The notes under the pieces were generated by a model, which was given only the letters and a program-made list of their open reading frames with translations, made no database searches and was not told the DNA's origin. Shown piece after piece: positions 1-9,876 of a DNA stretch of 64,000 bases (positions are counted from its first letter, which is position 1; every line of letters starts with the position of its first letter). The position numbers and the translations under genes are program-made. The stretch comes from an uncultured Fibrobacter sp. (GTDB lineage Bacteria > Fibrobacterota > Fibrobacteria > Fibrobacterales > Fibrobacteraceae). The DNA lies in contig OMSO01000002.1 of assembly GCA_900313675.1 (NCBI GenBank), positions 1 through 64,000 on the forward strand, given 5' to 3'.

Positions 1-222
1 CACTTCGGAGTTACCCATGTCTTCGTTGGTCGGCATACCCACGGCGCGGCCGTGAGCCTTCAGAAGCACGTTCGGGTACATCTTGAAGAGGTTGTCGAGA
101 GTCGGGGTGCGGGCTGCCTTGATGGCGTTGCCTTCGACCTTATCGGTGATACCAAAACCATCCATCACGATGGTTACGACCGGGCCCTTGATGCCGGGGA
201 AATTGGAAAGTTTCTTGAGCAT
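1..222 (-). CDS. gpmI: 2,3-bisphosphoglycerate-independent phosphoglycerate mutase, N-terminal part
   Basis: This is the first 74 codons of a gene that runs off the left edge. Cofactor-independent phosphoglycerate mutase interconverts 3- and 2-phosphoglycerate in glycolysis in the cytoplasm. The translation has the metal-site strand VTIVMDGFGI (residues 16-25), then EGNAIKAARTPTLDNL and KAHGRAVGMP, and the stretch NEDMGNSEV with the serine that is phosphorylated in this alkaline-phosphatase-fold family. The ATG is preceded by GGAG seven bases upstream. Nothing looks damaged in the visible part. Confidence 0.93.
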   Translation of the reverse strand, partial: MLKKLSNFPGIKGPVVTIVMDGFGITDKVEGNAIKAARTPTLDNLFKMYPNVLLKAHGRAVGMPTNEDMGNSEV

Positions 223-311
223 AGTTTACTCCGTATTGTGCCCGCGCAGTCTGTGCAGGCGTGTTAAATTACGGGCGTAAATTTAGAAACTGGTGGAAAG
301 CTTGCCAACAC

Positions 312-340
312 AAAAAAAGAAAAGGCCCCTAACGGGGCCC
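312..340 (-). terminator. Rho-independent terminator after the lipoprotein gene
   Basis: Read on the minus strand, the stem GGCCCC / GGGGCC closes a TTAG-type loop and is followed by a T-rich run (TTTTCTTTTTTT). It lies about 20 bases past the stop codon of the lipoprotein gene. Confidence 0.8.
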
Positions 341-359
341 TTCAAAAAATACCGAAGTC

Positions 360-1370
360 CTATTTTTTCTTGAAATAGCTGATAGTCAAATCACCCCTGG
401 TGTCATCCAGAGCCATGAACTTGACAATCATGACCGGGTAGGTGCCGGAGGCGGTTTTCACGAGGTACCAGGCCATATTCTCCAAATCCATGGGGTTCCT
501 TTCGCCGTTATAGGCCTCCGTGAAACTTTCGAGGCATACCTTTCCTTCGGGAATGACTCCGGATTCCTGGGAGCCTTCCTCGATAATTTTCACATCTGCG
601 GAAGCGGTGAAGGACGGCATCCGGTCTTCGATAGTCATGGTCACGTCGGGGTTTTCGCTGGTACCTGTGGCAAAGTTGATGGCCGGCACGTCACTACCCA
701 GTTTGTTGGAAATGACGACATCCTTCACCAGTTCCATTTCAGTACAGACTTCTTCGCCGCTGGAGGAGGATTCGATGACTTTGCAGGGTAAGTTGAACTT
801 TATACCTTCATCACCATTAACACGAGCAGTGTACGCAAATTGCTTGGTGTCTTCGTCCTCACCGCTCATAAAGACGGTAATATACAGGGTGAAGTCTCCA
901 CAACCAATAGCATCTTGATTTAGGACGATTTCTCCATTGACCGCTGATATCAGGTTAATACCCCTGTCGGCATTATTCTTAAAAGCTCCGGTATCAATAG
1001 GTACTGGGAGATTTACTCTGTTGCCATCTTTATCTCCGATATCAAAATGAAGGCTATCAATATTGTAGTAAACCCGGTCTTCCCCTTTGTAACCATCAGT
1101 ATCAAACCCATCGTTGTCGGTTTTGATGGTACCTGAGAGTGTTAGTATGTAACCACCTTGTCCGTCGGCGGTTGCTGCGGCAACAACTTTAGAACCTGCA
1201 TCCAACGGAGACGTTTCCGATACAGAAGACAAGACCAGTTTTTCTGCTGAAGAAGAAGAGTCTCCCTCGTCGCTGGCGCTAGAACTGTCGTCGCCGCAGG
1301 CGGTGAGACCAATGGATCCCAGCGCGAAAACGGACCCCGCCAGGAAAGTTTTTAAGAACTTGAAATTCAT
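360..1370 (-). CDS. Secreted lipoprotein with serine-rich N-terminus, function unknown
   Basis: A 336-residue protein with a lipoprotein signal peptide (lipobox LTAC, Cys at about residue 25), then an acidic and serine-rich tether (DDSSSASDEGDSSSS). The mature part looks beta-rich, possibly two Ig- or jelly-roll-like domains separated near residue 200 by a second short serine run (ESSSSGEEVC). I recognise no enzyme motif. Serine-run tethers of this kind recur in this genome's surface lipoproteins. GAGGA lies eight bases upstream of the ATG. It is a single transcription unit with its own terminator. Confidence 0.8.
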   Translation of the reverse strand: MNFKFLKTFLAGSVFALGSIGLTACGDDSSSASDEGDSSSSAEKLVLSSVSETSPLDAGSKVVAAATADGQGGYILTLSGTIKTDNDGFDTDGYKGEDRVYYNIDSLHFDIGDKDGNRVNLPVPIDTGAFKNNADRGINLISAVNGEIVLNQDAIGCGDFTLYITVFMSGEDEDTKQFAYTARVNGDEGIKFNLPCKVIESSSSGEEVCTEMELVKDVVISNKLGSDVPAINFATGTSENPDVTMTIEDRMPSFTASADVKIIEEGSQESGVIPEGKVCLESFTEAYNGERNPMDLENMAWYLVKTASGTYPVMIVKFMALDDTRGDLTISYFKKK

Positions 1371-1469
1371 AGTTATTTCCTCGTAAAAAGATTTCTTCCC
1401 CTGAAAATAAACAAAAATGGCCGAAAAAGCAAACGAAAAAGCGAATTTTTCGTGAAAAACGGCTTATTT

Positions 1470-1609
1470 GGGCGTTCCCCGCCCCAAAGTTTGGTGCAAT
1501 TCATCACGAAGGGCGGGTCGGGCCATACTCGTCAGGGCATCCCGCCCTGCCTCACCGAGCCCGTCCGTTGTCCGGTCTCGTCCCCTTACGGGGTCACTGT
1601 CCCTAACGC
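1470..1609. repeat. Extragenic repeat with GGGCGTT...AACGC ends
   Basis: A GC-rich 140-bp block begins GGGCGTTCCCCGCCCC and ends CCCTAACGC, so its ends are inverted (GCGTT/AACGC), and it contains internal complementary stretches (GGGCGGG / CCCGCCC). I recall blocks with these termini from other bacterial genomes. Its right end covers the uvrB stop codon and last arginine codon, so the element sits exactly at the end of uvrB. Confidence 0.6.
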
Positions 1610-3861
1610 ATATTCCGGATAATGTCCCGCAGACGCGCCGCTTCCTCGAAATCGAGGCGCGCGGCGGCTTCCTTCATCTGGCGCTCCAGGTCTTCCAGCG
1701 AACTTGTCATCCCCGCGGAGGCGGGGATCTCCTTTCTTACATCGTGCCTCGAGCCTTTCTCTCGTCTCTTGTCTGTAGCTCGCTTGCGAGCGTTCTCTCG
1801 TCTAAACTTGGAGGGCTGCAGCGGTTCCATCGGACGAATGCCCGGTTCCCCATTTGTCATCCCCGCGACCTGTGGTGAGCGTAGCCGAACCAAGGCGGGG
1901 ATCTCCTCGTCCTCATCGACGGAATCGTCACCGTTGATTCCAAGGGGATCCGCAATCCGCAGGTCGTCTTCCAGCTTGCGGGTTACGGACTTCGGCGTGA
2001 TGCCGTGTTCCTTGTTGAATTCTTCCTGCAGGCTGCGACGGCGGGCGGTTTCGGTGATGGCCTTTTCTAGGCTGTCGGTCATGTTGTCTGCAAAGAGCAA
2101 TACGGTGCCGTTCACGTTACGGCTTGCGCGACCCATCGTCTGGATTAAGCTACGGTAGTTACGGAGGAACCCTTCCTTGTCGGCATCGAGAATCGCGACC
2201 ATACTCACTTCGGGCAGGTCGAGGCCTTCGCGCAGCAGGTTGATGCCCACCAGCACGTCGAATTCTCCGGTGCGGAGTCCGCGAATCAGTTCGTGGCGTT
2301 CCAGCGTCTTGATGTCGCTGTGCAGGTAACGCGCACGGATGCCCGCTTCCACAAAGAAATCGGTAAGGTCCTGCGCCATCTTCTTGGTGAGGGTCGTGAC
2401 CAGCACGCGGTCGCCGTTCTTGACGACTTCCTCGATGCGGTACAGAAGCACGTCCATCTGGCCCTTGATGGGGAACATCTCGATTTTCGGATCCAGAAGT
2501 CCGGTGGGTCTGTTAATTTGTTCGGTAACGACGCCGCCCGTCTTGGTAAGCTCGTAATCGCCGGGGGTGGCGCTCACGAAAAGCACCTGCTTCGGGTACA
2601 TGTACTCGAATTCGGCGAAGTTCATCGGGCGGTTGTCCAGCGCGCAGGGGAGGCGGAACCCGTACTGCACAAGCGTTGTCTTGCGGCTCTTATCGCCTTC
2701 GGCCATGCCGCCCACCTGCGGAATACTCACGTGGGATTCGTCCACCATCAAAAGCCAGTCATCGCCGAAGTAGTCGATGAGCGTGAACGGGCGCGTACCC
2801 GGCGCGCGGTTCTCGATAATGCGGGAATAGTTTTCGATGCCGCTGCACATGCCGGTCTCGCGAATCATTTCCATGTCGTAGCGGGTGCGGCTGCTGAGTC
2901 GGGCCGATTCCAGCACCTTGCCTTCCTTGTCCAGTTCCGCAAGGCGCTCGGTCAGTTCCACTTGCATGCGCTGCAAGATTCCCGCGCGGCCTTCTTCTTT
3001 GGTCACGAAGTGCTTTGCCGGAGCGATGGTCATCTCGTCCATTTCCTGCGTGACTTCGCCGGTAATGATGTTGAAGCGCACGAGCCTGTCGACTTCATCG
3101 CCGAACAGTTCGATGCGGAGTCCCTCTTCGTCGTAGCTCGGGTGGATTTCAATCACGTCGCCGTGCACGCGGAAGCTGCCACGTTCCAGACTAAAATCGT
3201 TTCGCGTATATTGAATGCGCACCAAATCGTGCAGAATCTTGTCCCGGTCGTAAACGTCACCCTTCTTGATACGCACCATCAAGTCAAAGTATTCGCTTGG
3301 GCTACCCAAACCGTAGATGCAGCTCACGGAAGCCACGATAATCACGTCCCTGCGGGTGAGCAAGTTCGCGGTGGCACGCAGGCGGAGCTTGTCAATCTCG
3401 TCGTTGATGCTGGCATCTTTCTCGATGAACGTGTCCGTGTGCGGAATATACGCTTCGGGCTGGAAGTAGTCGTAATAGCTCACGAAGTATTCCACCGCAT
3501 TGTGGGGGAAGAACGCCTTGAATTCCTGGTAGAGCTGCGCCGCCAGCGTCTTGTTGTGCGTCAAAATCAGCGTCGGCTTGCCCACGTTCTTGATGACGTT
3601 CGCCATCGTAAACGTCTTGCCGGAACCTGTGACGCCAAGGAGCGTCTGGAACTGTTCACCGTGCTTGAAACCTTCCGTCAGTTCTTCGATGGCCTTCGGC
3701 TGGTCGCCCGCTGCACCGTAGGGGCTCACGAGCTCGAAGTTCGCGCGTGTCGGCGACTGGAATTGCTTCAGCTTTCCCGGCAGGCTCTGCTCGGGCGGTA
3801 GCGGTTTCGCTATCGGTTTCGCATACGGGTCAGGTGTAATTGTCTTGCGTGCGCGGGCCAT
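1603..3861 (-). CDS. uvrB: UvrABC excision nuclease subunit B, with repeat-derived insertion
   Basis: UvrB is the DNA-damage verification helicase of nucleotide excision repair. It has Walker A GVTGSGKT (residues 76-83), the beta-hairpin [12 protein letters not shown], the DESH-type motif ([11 protein letters not shown]) and a C-terminal UVR domain (last 32 residues). At 752 residues it is about 80 longer than E. coli UvrB (673). The excess lies between the helicase core and the UVR domain, around residues 653-720, and is translated from two family A palindromes plus a third repeat type: [18 protein letters not shown], then a very basic stretch, then [11 protein letters not shown]. Core and UVR domain are intact, so the protein is probably functional. 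Confidence 0.97.
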   Translation of the reverse strand: MARARKTITPDPYAKPIAKPLPPEQSLPGKLKQFQSPTRANFELVSPYGAAGDQPKAIEELTEGFKHGEQFQTLLGVTGSGKTFTMANVIKNVGKPTLILTHNKTLAAQLYQEFKAFFPHNAVEYFVSYYDYFQPEAYIPHTDTFIEKDASINDEIDKLRLRATANLLTRRDVIIVASVSCIYGLGSPSEYFDLMVRIKKGDVYDRDKILHDLVRIQYTRNDFSLERGSFRVHGDVIEIHPSYDEEGLRIELFGDEVDRLVRFNIITGEVTQEMDEMTIAPAKHFVTKEEGRAGILQRMQVELTERLAELDKEGKVLESARLSSRTRYDMEMIRETGMCSGIENYSRIIENRAPGTRPFTLIDYFGDDWLLMVDESHVSIPQVGGMAEGDKSRKTTLVQYGFRLPCALDNRPMNFAEFEYMYPKQVLFVSATPGDYELTKTGGVVTEQINRPTGLLDPKIEMFPIKGQMDVLLYRIEEVVKNGDRVLVTTLTKKMAQDLTDFFVEAGIRARYLHSDIKTLERHELIRGLRTGEFDVLVGINLLREGLDLPEVSMVAILDADKEGFLRNYRSLIQTMGRASRNVNGTVLLFADNMTDSLEKAITETARRRSLQEEFNKEHGITPKSVTRKLEDDLRIADPLGINGDDSVDEDEEIPALVRLRSPQVAGMTNGEPGIRPMEPLQPSKFRRENARKRATDKRREKGSRHDVRKEIPASAGMTSSLEDLERQMKEAAARLDFEEAARLRDIIRNMR
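1704..1733. repeat. Family A stem-loop repeat inside uvrB
   Basis: GTCATCCCCGC and GCGGGGATCTCC form a near-perfect hairpin with a three-base loop. On the coding strand it is read in frame as EIPASAGMT. It matches the elements at 1855, 5913, 26342, 57285 and 63419 in its GTCAT...AT(C) frame. Confidence 0.85.
1741..1815. repeat. Arginine-coding repeat block inside uvrB
   Basis: The block contains repeated CTCGTCT / TCTCGTC words around a small inverted repeat (GCTCGC TT GCGAGC). In the uvrB frame it gives a strongly basic segment ([18 protein letters not shown]). It looks like another inserted repeat type, but I see only one copy here. Confidence 0.45.
1855..1907. repeat. Family A repeat with longer central loop, inside uvrB
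   Basis: It has the same ends as the element at 1704 (GTCATCCCCGC ... GCGGGGATCTCC) but a longer middle containing GGTGAGCGTAGCCGAACC. Translated in frame as [18 protein letters not shown]. Confidence 0.75.
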
Positions 3862-3864
3862 GGG

Positions 3865-3946
3865 ATTAGGATCTAGGGGTTAGGATTTAGGGGCTAGTTT
3901 CTGGCTTGTATTCACTAGATCCTAGCTCCTACCCCCTATCCCCTAA
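3865..3946. repeat. Intergenic inverted repeat of TAGGATCTAGGGG type
   Basis: The spacer between divergent uvrB and the next gene carries TTAGGATCTAGGGGTTAGG on the left and TAGATCCTAGCTCCTACC on the right, which are roughly inverted copies. The same words recur at 30950-30977, 44250-44284 and 63400-63480. Confidence 0.6.
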
Positions 3947-3965
3947 AAAATAGTAAATTTCCGCT

Positions 3966-4340
3966 ATGGATCACGAGTACAGCATTTCGGGTAGGCTTTG
4001 GGTCGATAACGCCAATTCGGTCCTGTTGAACCAGGATTGTCGGGAATACACTCTTGGCGACATTGTGTTCCTGCTTTCGACAACCACAGCCAAAGAAATC
4101 CAAATAATTCTCAAGGATAAATCCAAGGCAGTGTCAATTTCTGACGATAAAATTTCCACTTGCTGCGCTGAACTGTCCCGTAGGTTTGCGTGCCGTGTCC
4201 GTATGGAAAAGCTCCACGAAGAATACGGCAACGCCAACGTGTTCAACGGCGGATCGGACTACGAAGTGGTCTGCGCCGACAGCTTGGTCTGTGAATACGA
4301 TAATGGCAGGGAAATTGTTTTTAGAAAGCAATCAGTGTGA
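3966..4340 (+). CDS. Small hypothetical protein, 124 residues
   Basis: A soluble-looking 124-residue protein divergent from uvrB and convergent with mltG. It has no signal peptide, membrane segment or motif that I recognise. It carries four cysteines, two of them adjacent (STCCAEL, around residue 60). Codon use looks like that of its neighbours and the ATG is the first in frame. It overlaps the intergenic repeat block only upstream of the start. Confidence 0.6.
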   Translation: MDHEYSISGRLWVDNANSVLLNQDCREYTLGDIVFLLSTTTAKEIQIILKDKSKAVSISDDKISTCCAELSRRFACRVRMEKLHEEYGNANVFNGGSDYEVVCADSLVCEYDNGREIVFRKQSV

Positions 4341-4349
4341 ATGAAGTCC

Positions 4350-5357
4350 TCACTCCCCCCTATTCTTCGCCGCTACGTCCTTGTACTTGTTGTGGTCGGT
4401 GAGGGTGCTGCTGAAGAAGTGAGTGCCCGAGCCGTCGTCCTTTGCAACAAAGTAAAGAGCCTTGGTGTCGGCTGGGAATAGGGCTGCCTCTATGGCCTTG
4501 CGTCCCGGGTTCGAGATGGGGCCTGGCATCAGGCCCTTGAACTTGCGTGTGTTGTAGGGGCTGTCGCTGTTGAGCTGGCTCTTGTAGATAGGCCCGGTCA
4601 GGTTCCTGAAGATGAACCGCACTGTGGGGTCGGCCCCCAGGGGCATGCCAATTTCAAGCCTGTTGTGAAAAACGCCTGCAATCAAGAATCGTTCGTCGGG
4701 CTTGCCGGTTTCTTCTTCTACTACGCTAGCAAGGGTAAGCACCTTGTGCCAGTTGCCGAGAGTCGCCCACTTGGAGTTCGGCTTATCTTTCATCTCGTCC
4801 CGAAGTTTCAGGTTCGCCGCCACCATCTGTCTGATGATGGTCTCTTCGTTTGCATCGATGGCGAAGGGGTAGGTGTCGGGCAGCAGATAGCCTTCCAGGG
4901 AACTTGCATCTACGCCCAGGGACTGGGCGAACTTCGGGTCCTGGACCAACTTGTTCCAGCGGTCCTCGTTCAGGTCGGGAAACGCTTTTTTCAGGTAGGC
5001 GGGGATTTCCCAACTGGCCCGACCTTCGGGGATGGTCACCTTGCGTACGGCGTTCTTGCCGCTTGCAAGCAGGGCGAAAATCTGTTCCAGGGTCTGCCGT
5101 GGTGGGATTTCATACCATCCTGCCTTGAGGCTTGGCTTGTCCATTTTGTTCCGGACCTTGAATGCCAGTCCGTCCTTCCAGACCCCTTTTTCTTGTAAAA
5201 TTTGAGATACTTTGGCCGCCGAACTGCCCTTGGGAATCTCCAAAAGCACGGTTTCTTGGTTGTCGGATACCGCATTTATGCGTTTTTTTCCTTGAAAAAC
5301 GGCAAAAATCGCCAAAATGACCAGCAAAAGCACGAAAATGGTAAAAATCTTCTTCAT
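4350..5357 (-). CDS. mltG: Endolytic peptidoglycan transglycosylase MltG (YceG-like)
   Basis: MltG cuts nascent glycan strands at the inner membrane and is thought to end peptidoglycan polymerisation. An N-terminal membrane anchor (residues 4-22 from the chosen start) is followed by a LysM-like region (LLEIPKGSSAAKVSQIL) and the YceG catalytic domain. The catalytic Glu lies in LASVVEEETG, followed by the family signatures GVFHNRL and SPYNTRKFKGLMPGPISNPG. I chose the ATG at 5357; a TTG ten codons upstream is also possible. Length (335) is typical. Confidence 0.94.
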   Translation of the reverse strand: MKKIFTIFVLLLVILAIFAVFQGKKRINAVSDNQETVLLEIPKGSSAAKVSQILQEKGVWKDGLAFKVRNKMDKPSLKAGWYEIPPRQTLEQIFALLASGKNAVRKVTIPEGRASWEIPAYLKKAFPDLNEDRWNKLVQDPKFAQSLGVDASSLEGYLLPDTYPFAIDANEETIIRQMVAANLKLRDEMKDKPNSKWATLGNWHKVLTLASVVEEETGKPDERFLIAGVFHNRLEIGMPLGADPTVRFIFRNLTGPIYKSQLNSDSPYNTRKFKGLMPGPISNPGRKAIEAALFPADTKALYFVAKDDGSGTHFFSSTLTDHNKYKDVAAKNRGE

Positions 5358-5455
5358 ATCGTAAAAATTTAAAAGAAAATCTCCCAATTTGCCAAAATAA
5401 AAGGTATATTCCTACTGCATAGTTGTATATTTTACCATGTTTATTGAGGAATAAC

Positions 5456-5893
5456 ATGAAAAAGGTTTTATTTGTTGCTCTTTCCCTGATGGTGGCTGCT
5501 GCTTTTGCTGCACCGAACAAAGTGAAGTCCAAGCTGGGCGATATTGACTTGACCAAGGAAAAGGGCGGTGGATCTGTGGTTTGCACCGCAGGCTTTAACG
5601 ACGAACTTACCATCGTCAAGGACGGCGACACCGAAGTGCTGGTCAAGGGTAACTGCGGCCAGGGCTGGGTGGCCAAGTCCAAGGTGGAATATGTGGCTCA
5701 GGCCGCTGGCGACAAGTCCATGAAGTTGGAAGGCGTGGACGTGGTCGGCTGGCTCGACAACCCCAGCGCCGTGTTCGTGTTGGAAAACGATGACATCGAC
5801 TTCGACGGTGTGAACATCGACCGTGACTTCAAGGAATACCTGCAGCACACGATGGACCGCGAACAGATGGAAATGCACAACAACGAAAACTAA
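5456..5893 (+). CDS. Small exported protein, function unknown
   Basis: A 145-residue protein with an AxA signal peptide (MKKVLFVALSLMVAAAFA). The mature part includes GNCGQGWVAKSKVEYV, which loosely recalls SH3-like folds, and an acidic C-terminus. GAGGA at 5446-5450 supports the ATG at 5456 over an upstream start at 5423. It is transcribed divergently from mltG; TATATT and GTATATTTT boxes lie in the 65-bp spacer. I do not recognise a family. Confidence 0.8.
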   Translation: MKKVLFVALSLMVAAAFAAPNKVKSKLGDIDLTKEKGGGSVVCTAGFNDELTIVKDGDTEVLVKGNCGQGWVAKSKVEYVAQAAGDKSMKLEGVDVVGWLDNPSAVFVLENDDIDFDGVNIDRDFKEYLQHTMDREQMEMHNNEN

Positions 5894-5912
5894 GTTGTCT
5901 GTGTAGCAGCAT

Positions 5913-5940
5913 TGTCATCCTCGCAAAGGCGAGGATCCGT
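5913..5940. repeat. Family A stem-loop repeat (intergenic)
   Basis: TGTCATCCTCGC and GCGAGGATCCGT flank a three-base loop. Arms differ from the uvrB copies (CCTCGC instead of CCCCGC), but the pairing is kept. Confidence 0.8.
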
Positions 5941-5946
5941 CAGAGA

Positions 5947-5978
5947 TAACCCCGGTCTTGTGCTGGGGTGTTTTTTTA
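5947..5978 (+). terminator. Rho-independent terminator
   Basis: ACCCC ... GGGGT stem around GGTCTTGTGCT, followed by seven T residues, about 55 bases after the stop of the exported-protein gene. Confidence 0.75.
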
Positions 5979-6133
5979 TTAAAGAAGGTGCTCGATTGTG
6001 GTGCCCCAAGACAAGATAGAATGTGTCGTGTTTACATCAGCAACAGATTGTTACCATAATTTGACTTGAATAATGCTGTCTCTGAAATTATTTTTTAGAC
6101 GGTATATATCACAAATCTAGAGATGGGTATTGT

Positions 6134-9100
6134 ATGAAAAGGACACTTTTCCTTCTTCTGGCCTTGTGCCTTGTTTCCCTTTCCTTCGGGCGCGTGGGCC
6201 CGGTAAGCCAGTATGGCCAGCTGATGGCTGGCAAGGCCGGCAGCAAAGGCCAGATTTACGGCTCCTGTGAGGGCATTAAATCTGGTAAAGAAGTTGCCGT
6301 GCAGGGCATGAGCCTTTTCTGGGCCATCTCTAGCGACGTGGGTTCCCCCTTCTGGACATCCAGCATCGTGAGTGGCCTAGTAGAAAAGCAGAAATCCAGA
6401 TTATTCGTGCCCCCATGGGTGTAGATGAAAACTGGGGCTCTGGCAACTACTTCAGTGATATGAACAAGTACCAGAGTTTGATGAATGCGGTGGTGCAGGC
6501 GGCTATCGACAACGACATCTATGTGATTATCGACTACCATAGCCACAAGGCCAGCGACAATGTAAACAACGCAAAGACATTCTTTAGTTACATGGCCCAG
6601 AAGTGGGGCGGTTATGATAACGTGATTTTTGAGGTGTTCAACGAACCCACCAGCCAGTCCTGGGGCACTATCAAGACTTATGCTGAGTCTGTCATTGAGA
6701 CTATCCGTCAGTATTCCGACAACCTGGTGCTCGTGGGTAACCCTGATTGGGATCAGCACCCTGATTACGCCATTGGCAATACGGTTCGCGATTCCAAGAA
6801 CAACGTGGCCTATACATTCCATTTCTATGCGGGTTCCCACTCTGTGGGTGGCGAAGGCGCGAATGCCGACCGTGCCATGAATGCGGGCCTTTCCGTGTTC
6901 GTCTCCGAATGGGGTACGGTGAATGCCGACGGTGGTGGCGGAGTCAGCGGAAATTCTTCTTCTTGGCTCAATTGGATGAACAGCAATAAGCTTTCTGGTG
7001 CTAACTGGTCCGTCTCCAACAAGAATGAGGGCGCCTCTTACTTTAGCGGTAGCGCCTGGAACTATTCCAACAGTGGTCAGTGGGTAAACACCAACATTTT
7101 CTCCAAGCTCCCCAAGTCTTATTCGAAGTGCGGAAACGCTCCTTCTTCCAGCAACTCCAACCCCACGTCTTCGGCGAGCAATCCGAATTCTTCCGCTTCT
7201 CAGGGCGGTACCAACAAGCCCTTGCTGGTGGACAATTTTGAAGACGGAAACTACACCTCCCTTTGGAACAGCCCGTGGGGAATATATAATGATAATGACA
7301 AACAGGCAAATTCCACTATCGATACCACCATGGTTTCTGGAAACGGTTCCTCCAAGGCTGTCCAGATAACCTATCGTCTGGATAAAGGCACATACGAGTA
7401 TAGCCCGTTTGTGGGTTTGGTGGTTTCCGCCAATGCCGATGAAACGACCACCGAAGATCTGTCGGCCTGTACCGCCATCCAGTACGATTACAAGGGTGGC
7501 GCACACGACTTTAGGGTGGAATCTTCTGTCGATGTGGAATACAACTACCACAAGTCGGCGGCCCAGTCCAGCAACGGCTGGAAAACCCGGACGGTTTACT
7601 GGACGGACTTGGCCCAGGAAACGGGCTGGGGAAGAGTGGCTTCTATAGACGATGTCCAGAAGGCGGTACGCGCCTTCAGTTGGCAAATCCAGGGAACCTC
7701 AGGTACTACCGGCACCCTGCAGATAGACAACGTGAAGTGCCTGGGCCTTAAAGAGGCCAGTTCATCAAGTGTAGCCCAGTCTTCTTCTAGCGTGAAACCG
7801 TCTTCTAGTTCCGTACAGTCTTCTTCTAGTGTAAAACCATCTTCTAGCTCCGTAGCTTCTTCCAGCAGCGCCAAGCTGGTGATTACCGGAAACTTGACGC
7901 AGACGGTAACCCGTGGCGGATCTATAAGCCCCGTAATCTTTACAAATGTCAATAGTTTCCAGAGAAATTCTCAGAATGTCTATTACCTGAATATGACTCG
8001 TTCCGGCAATGTACTTACTTTGGACGCTGTTGTTCCCACAAGTGCGAACTTGGGAACCTTCCGTGAAAACTTTACGGTGAACGGAACGGCCTATACAATG
8101 GTGCTGACCGTAAACGACATCTCCAGTAGTTCTGTCCAGAGTTCGTCATCTGTCAGTTCTTCTTCGCAGACTCCTGCAAGCTCAGCTGCAGCAAGTTCCG
8201 CTTCCGTGAGCAACGATTGGCAGTCCAACACCCAGCTTACGGTCAATAGCAATGGTGACGCGGTTATTGGTCAGTCGAATGGATGGACTCCCGACCGCGT
8301 AGTAACTAAGGGATTGGGCGAGGTTGAAGCCAACAAGTCTTACACCTTGAGTTTTGATGCCTCTATCCAGCAGAACACCATGGACATGGCCGTTTCGTTG
8401 AGTTCCTATTGCAGTGGCACTGTGGAATTGGATGCAAGCGAAGGTGTTCAAGCCTATACTTGTACCTTCAAGGCTACCAAGAACGAAAACGTGGTGTTGA
8501 CCTTGACCATGCCAGGTTCCCGCTGGGAATCGGTGACAATTTCCAACCTTTCCCTGAAGTTGGCTGATGGTCACGAGGTGCTGTCCAGTTCTTCTGTAGC
8601 ACCTTCTAGTTCTTCAGCGGCAGTAGTAAAGTACGATATCAAGTTTGTCGTAAACGGAAAAGTTATCCAGACGATCAAGGTGGCAGAAGGTGAAATTCCC
8701 GAGGCTCCCACAAGCGTAGAACTGCCCAAGAATGATGCTCAGTACAGTTACAGCTTTGGCGGTTGGACTCCGGAGATTGTTGCCGTTACAGGCCCGGCCA
8801 CCTACACGGCCAATATCGTTCAGACAATCAATGCCTACAAGATTACCTTCCTCAATTACGACAATTCGGAATTGTGGTGGGCCGAAGTGAACTATGGAAA
8901 GGTTCCTGTGTATGGCGGACCTGAGCCGACTCGTGAACCTAGTAAGTCCTACCGTTATGAATTCAAGGGCTGGAATCCCGAACTGAAAAAAGTTGTGGGC
9001 AAGGCTTCTTACACTGCCACCTATAATGAAATCCCCTTGAGCGAAAGTTCTAGTTCTGTTCAGGTGTCCAGCAGCAGTACCGAAACGAGCAGTTCGTCTG

Positions 9101-9744
9101 TTGCTTCCAGCGCTTCTACTGGAGTCGTTGTCACCGGAGACCTTACGCAAAATGTGGTCAAGGGTGCTGAATTTGAGACGGTTACGTTTACGAATGTAAC
9201 TTCGTTTACCAAGGAGACGTACTACATTTGGTGGCTTTCTTATGATTACGTGGGCAATACACTCACCATCAGCAATTCTCAGTCGACACAGTGGTTGCAG
9301 GCAGGTGATTGGAACGAAAGGATAAATGTCAACGGGACCACGTATGAAATCCAGGTGACCGTGGTGGAGCCAGAATCCTCTGCGGCCTCTAGCTCCAGTT
9401 CTAGCACAAGCCGTCCGAGTTCTAGTTCTTGGGGCTCCGATGTTGCCTCCTGTAATAGTGGCGAGTATAGCTCCAGTGCCGTGACTCCAGCCTCCAGTGG
9501 TTCTTCGATGCTGGCCTTGCGCAGCGCTATGAAGTTCCCTGTTTCTGTGGTCGTGAATGGCCGTACGCTCCTGATTGAGGGCGGCCAGGCTACTGTTGAG
9601 GTGTTCGACCTTCAGGGCCGTCCGCTGGCTCGCTTCATCCAGGTATCCGGCGCCGTAGAGCTTACAAAGTTCAATGCCGGTAGCTATATCCTGCGGGTCA
9701 AGTCCGGCACTCGGGTGCAAAACCGCAAAATCACGCTAAATTAA
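6134..9744 (+). pseudogene. GH5 endoglucanase, multimodular, T9SS cargo, with one frameshift
   Basis: Two overlapping frames (6134-6424 and 6415-9744) together encode about 1200 residues. Order: signal peptide; GH5 domain (GPVSQYGQL, then VIFEVFNEP with the acid/base Glu and VFVSEWGTV with the nucleophile Glu); Ser-rich linkers; CBM11-like module starting LLVDNFEDGNY (about 7226-7742); two further beta-sandwich-like modules; two InlB-type repeats (about 8625-9030); a C-terminal sorting domain of T9SS type (VEVFDLQGRPLARF ... GSYILRVKSG). Between IVSGLVEKQ and IQIIRAPMG the frame slips by -1 near 6388-6394. The paralogue at 35660 reads MVSQQGIQVIRAAMAV without a break. The 3.3 kb downstream frame is open, so the mutation is recent, a sequencing error, or bypassed. 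Confidence 0.85.
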
Positions 9745-9768
9745 GCGTTTTTGCCTAAAAGATGTCGT

Positions 9769-9800
9769 TGCCCCTGGTCCTTGCGACTAGGGGCTTTTAC
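9769..9800 (+). terminator. Rho-independent terminator
   Basis: GCCCCT ... AGGGGC stem followed by CTTTT and, after a few bases, seven more T. It lies 25 bases after the stop of the GH5 gene. Confidence 0.8.
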
Positions 9801-9876
9801 ATTTTTTTACAAGGAAAAAAAGAGTTTTGAAACTATTTTTAATACAAATATACATGGGAAATACACGGGTGTTATT

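Noticed and set aside
2293-3801. 502-codon open frame opposite uvrB, and similar long frames opposite glgB (44875-46527), the 9877 gene (11809-13305) and the GH5 gene (6256-7686)
   Set aside because: They mirror the codon structure of strongly coding genes on the other strand, have no ribosome sites, and give low-complexity His/Val- or Arg/Ile-rich proteins.
6383-6396. Programmed -1 ribosomal frameshifting in the GH5 gene
   Set aside because: No X XXY YYZ heptamer and no obvious stimulatory hairpin right after it; mutation or sequence error is simpler. Kept only as a possibility.
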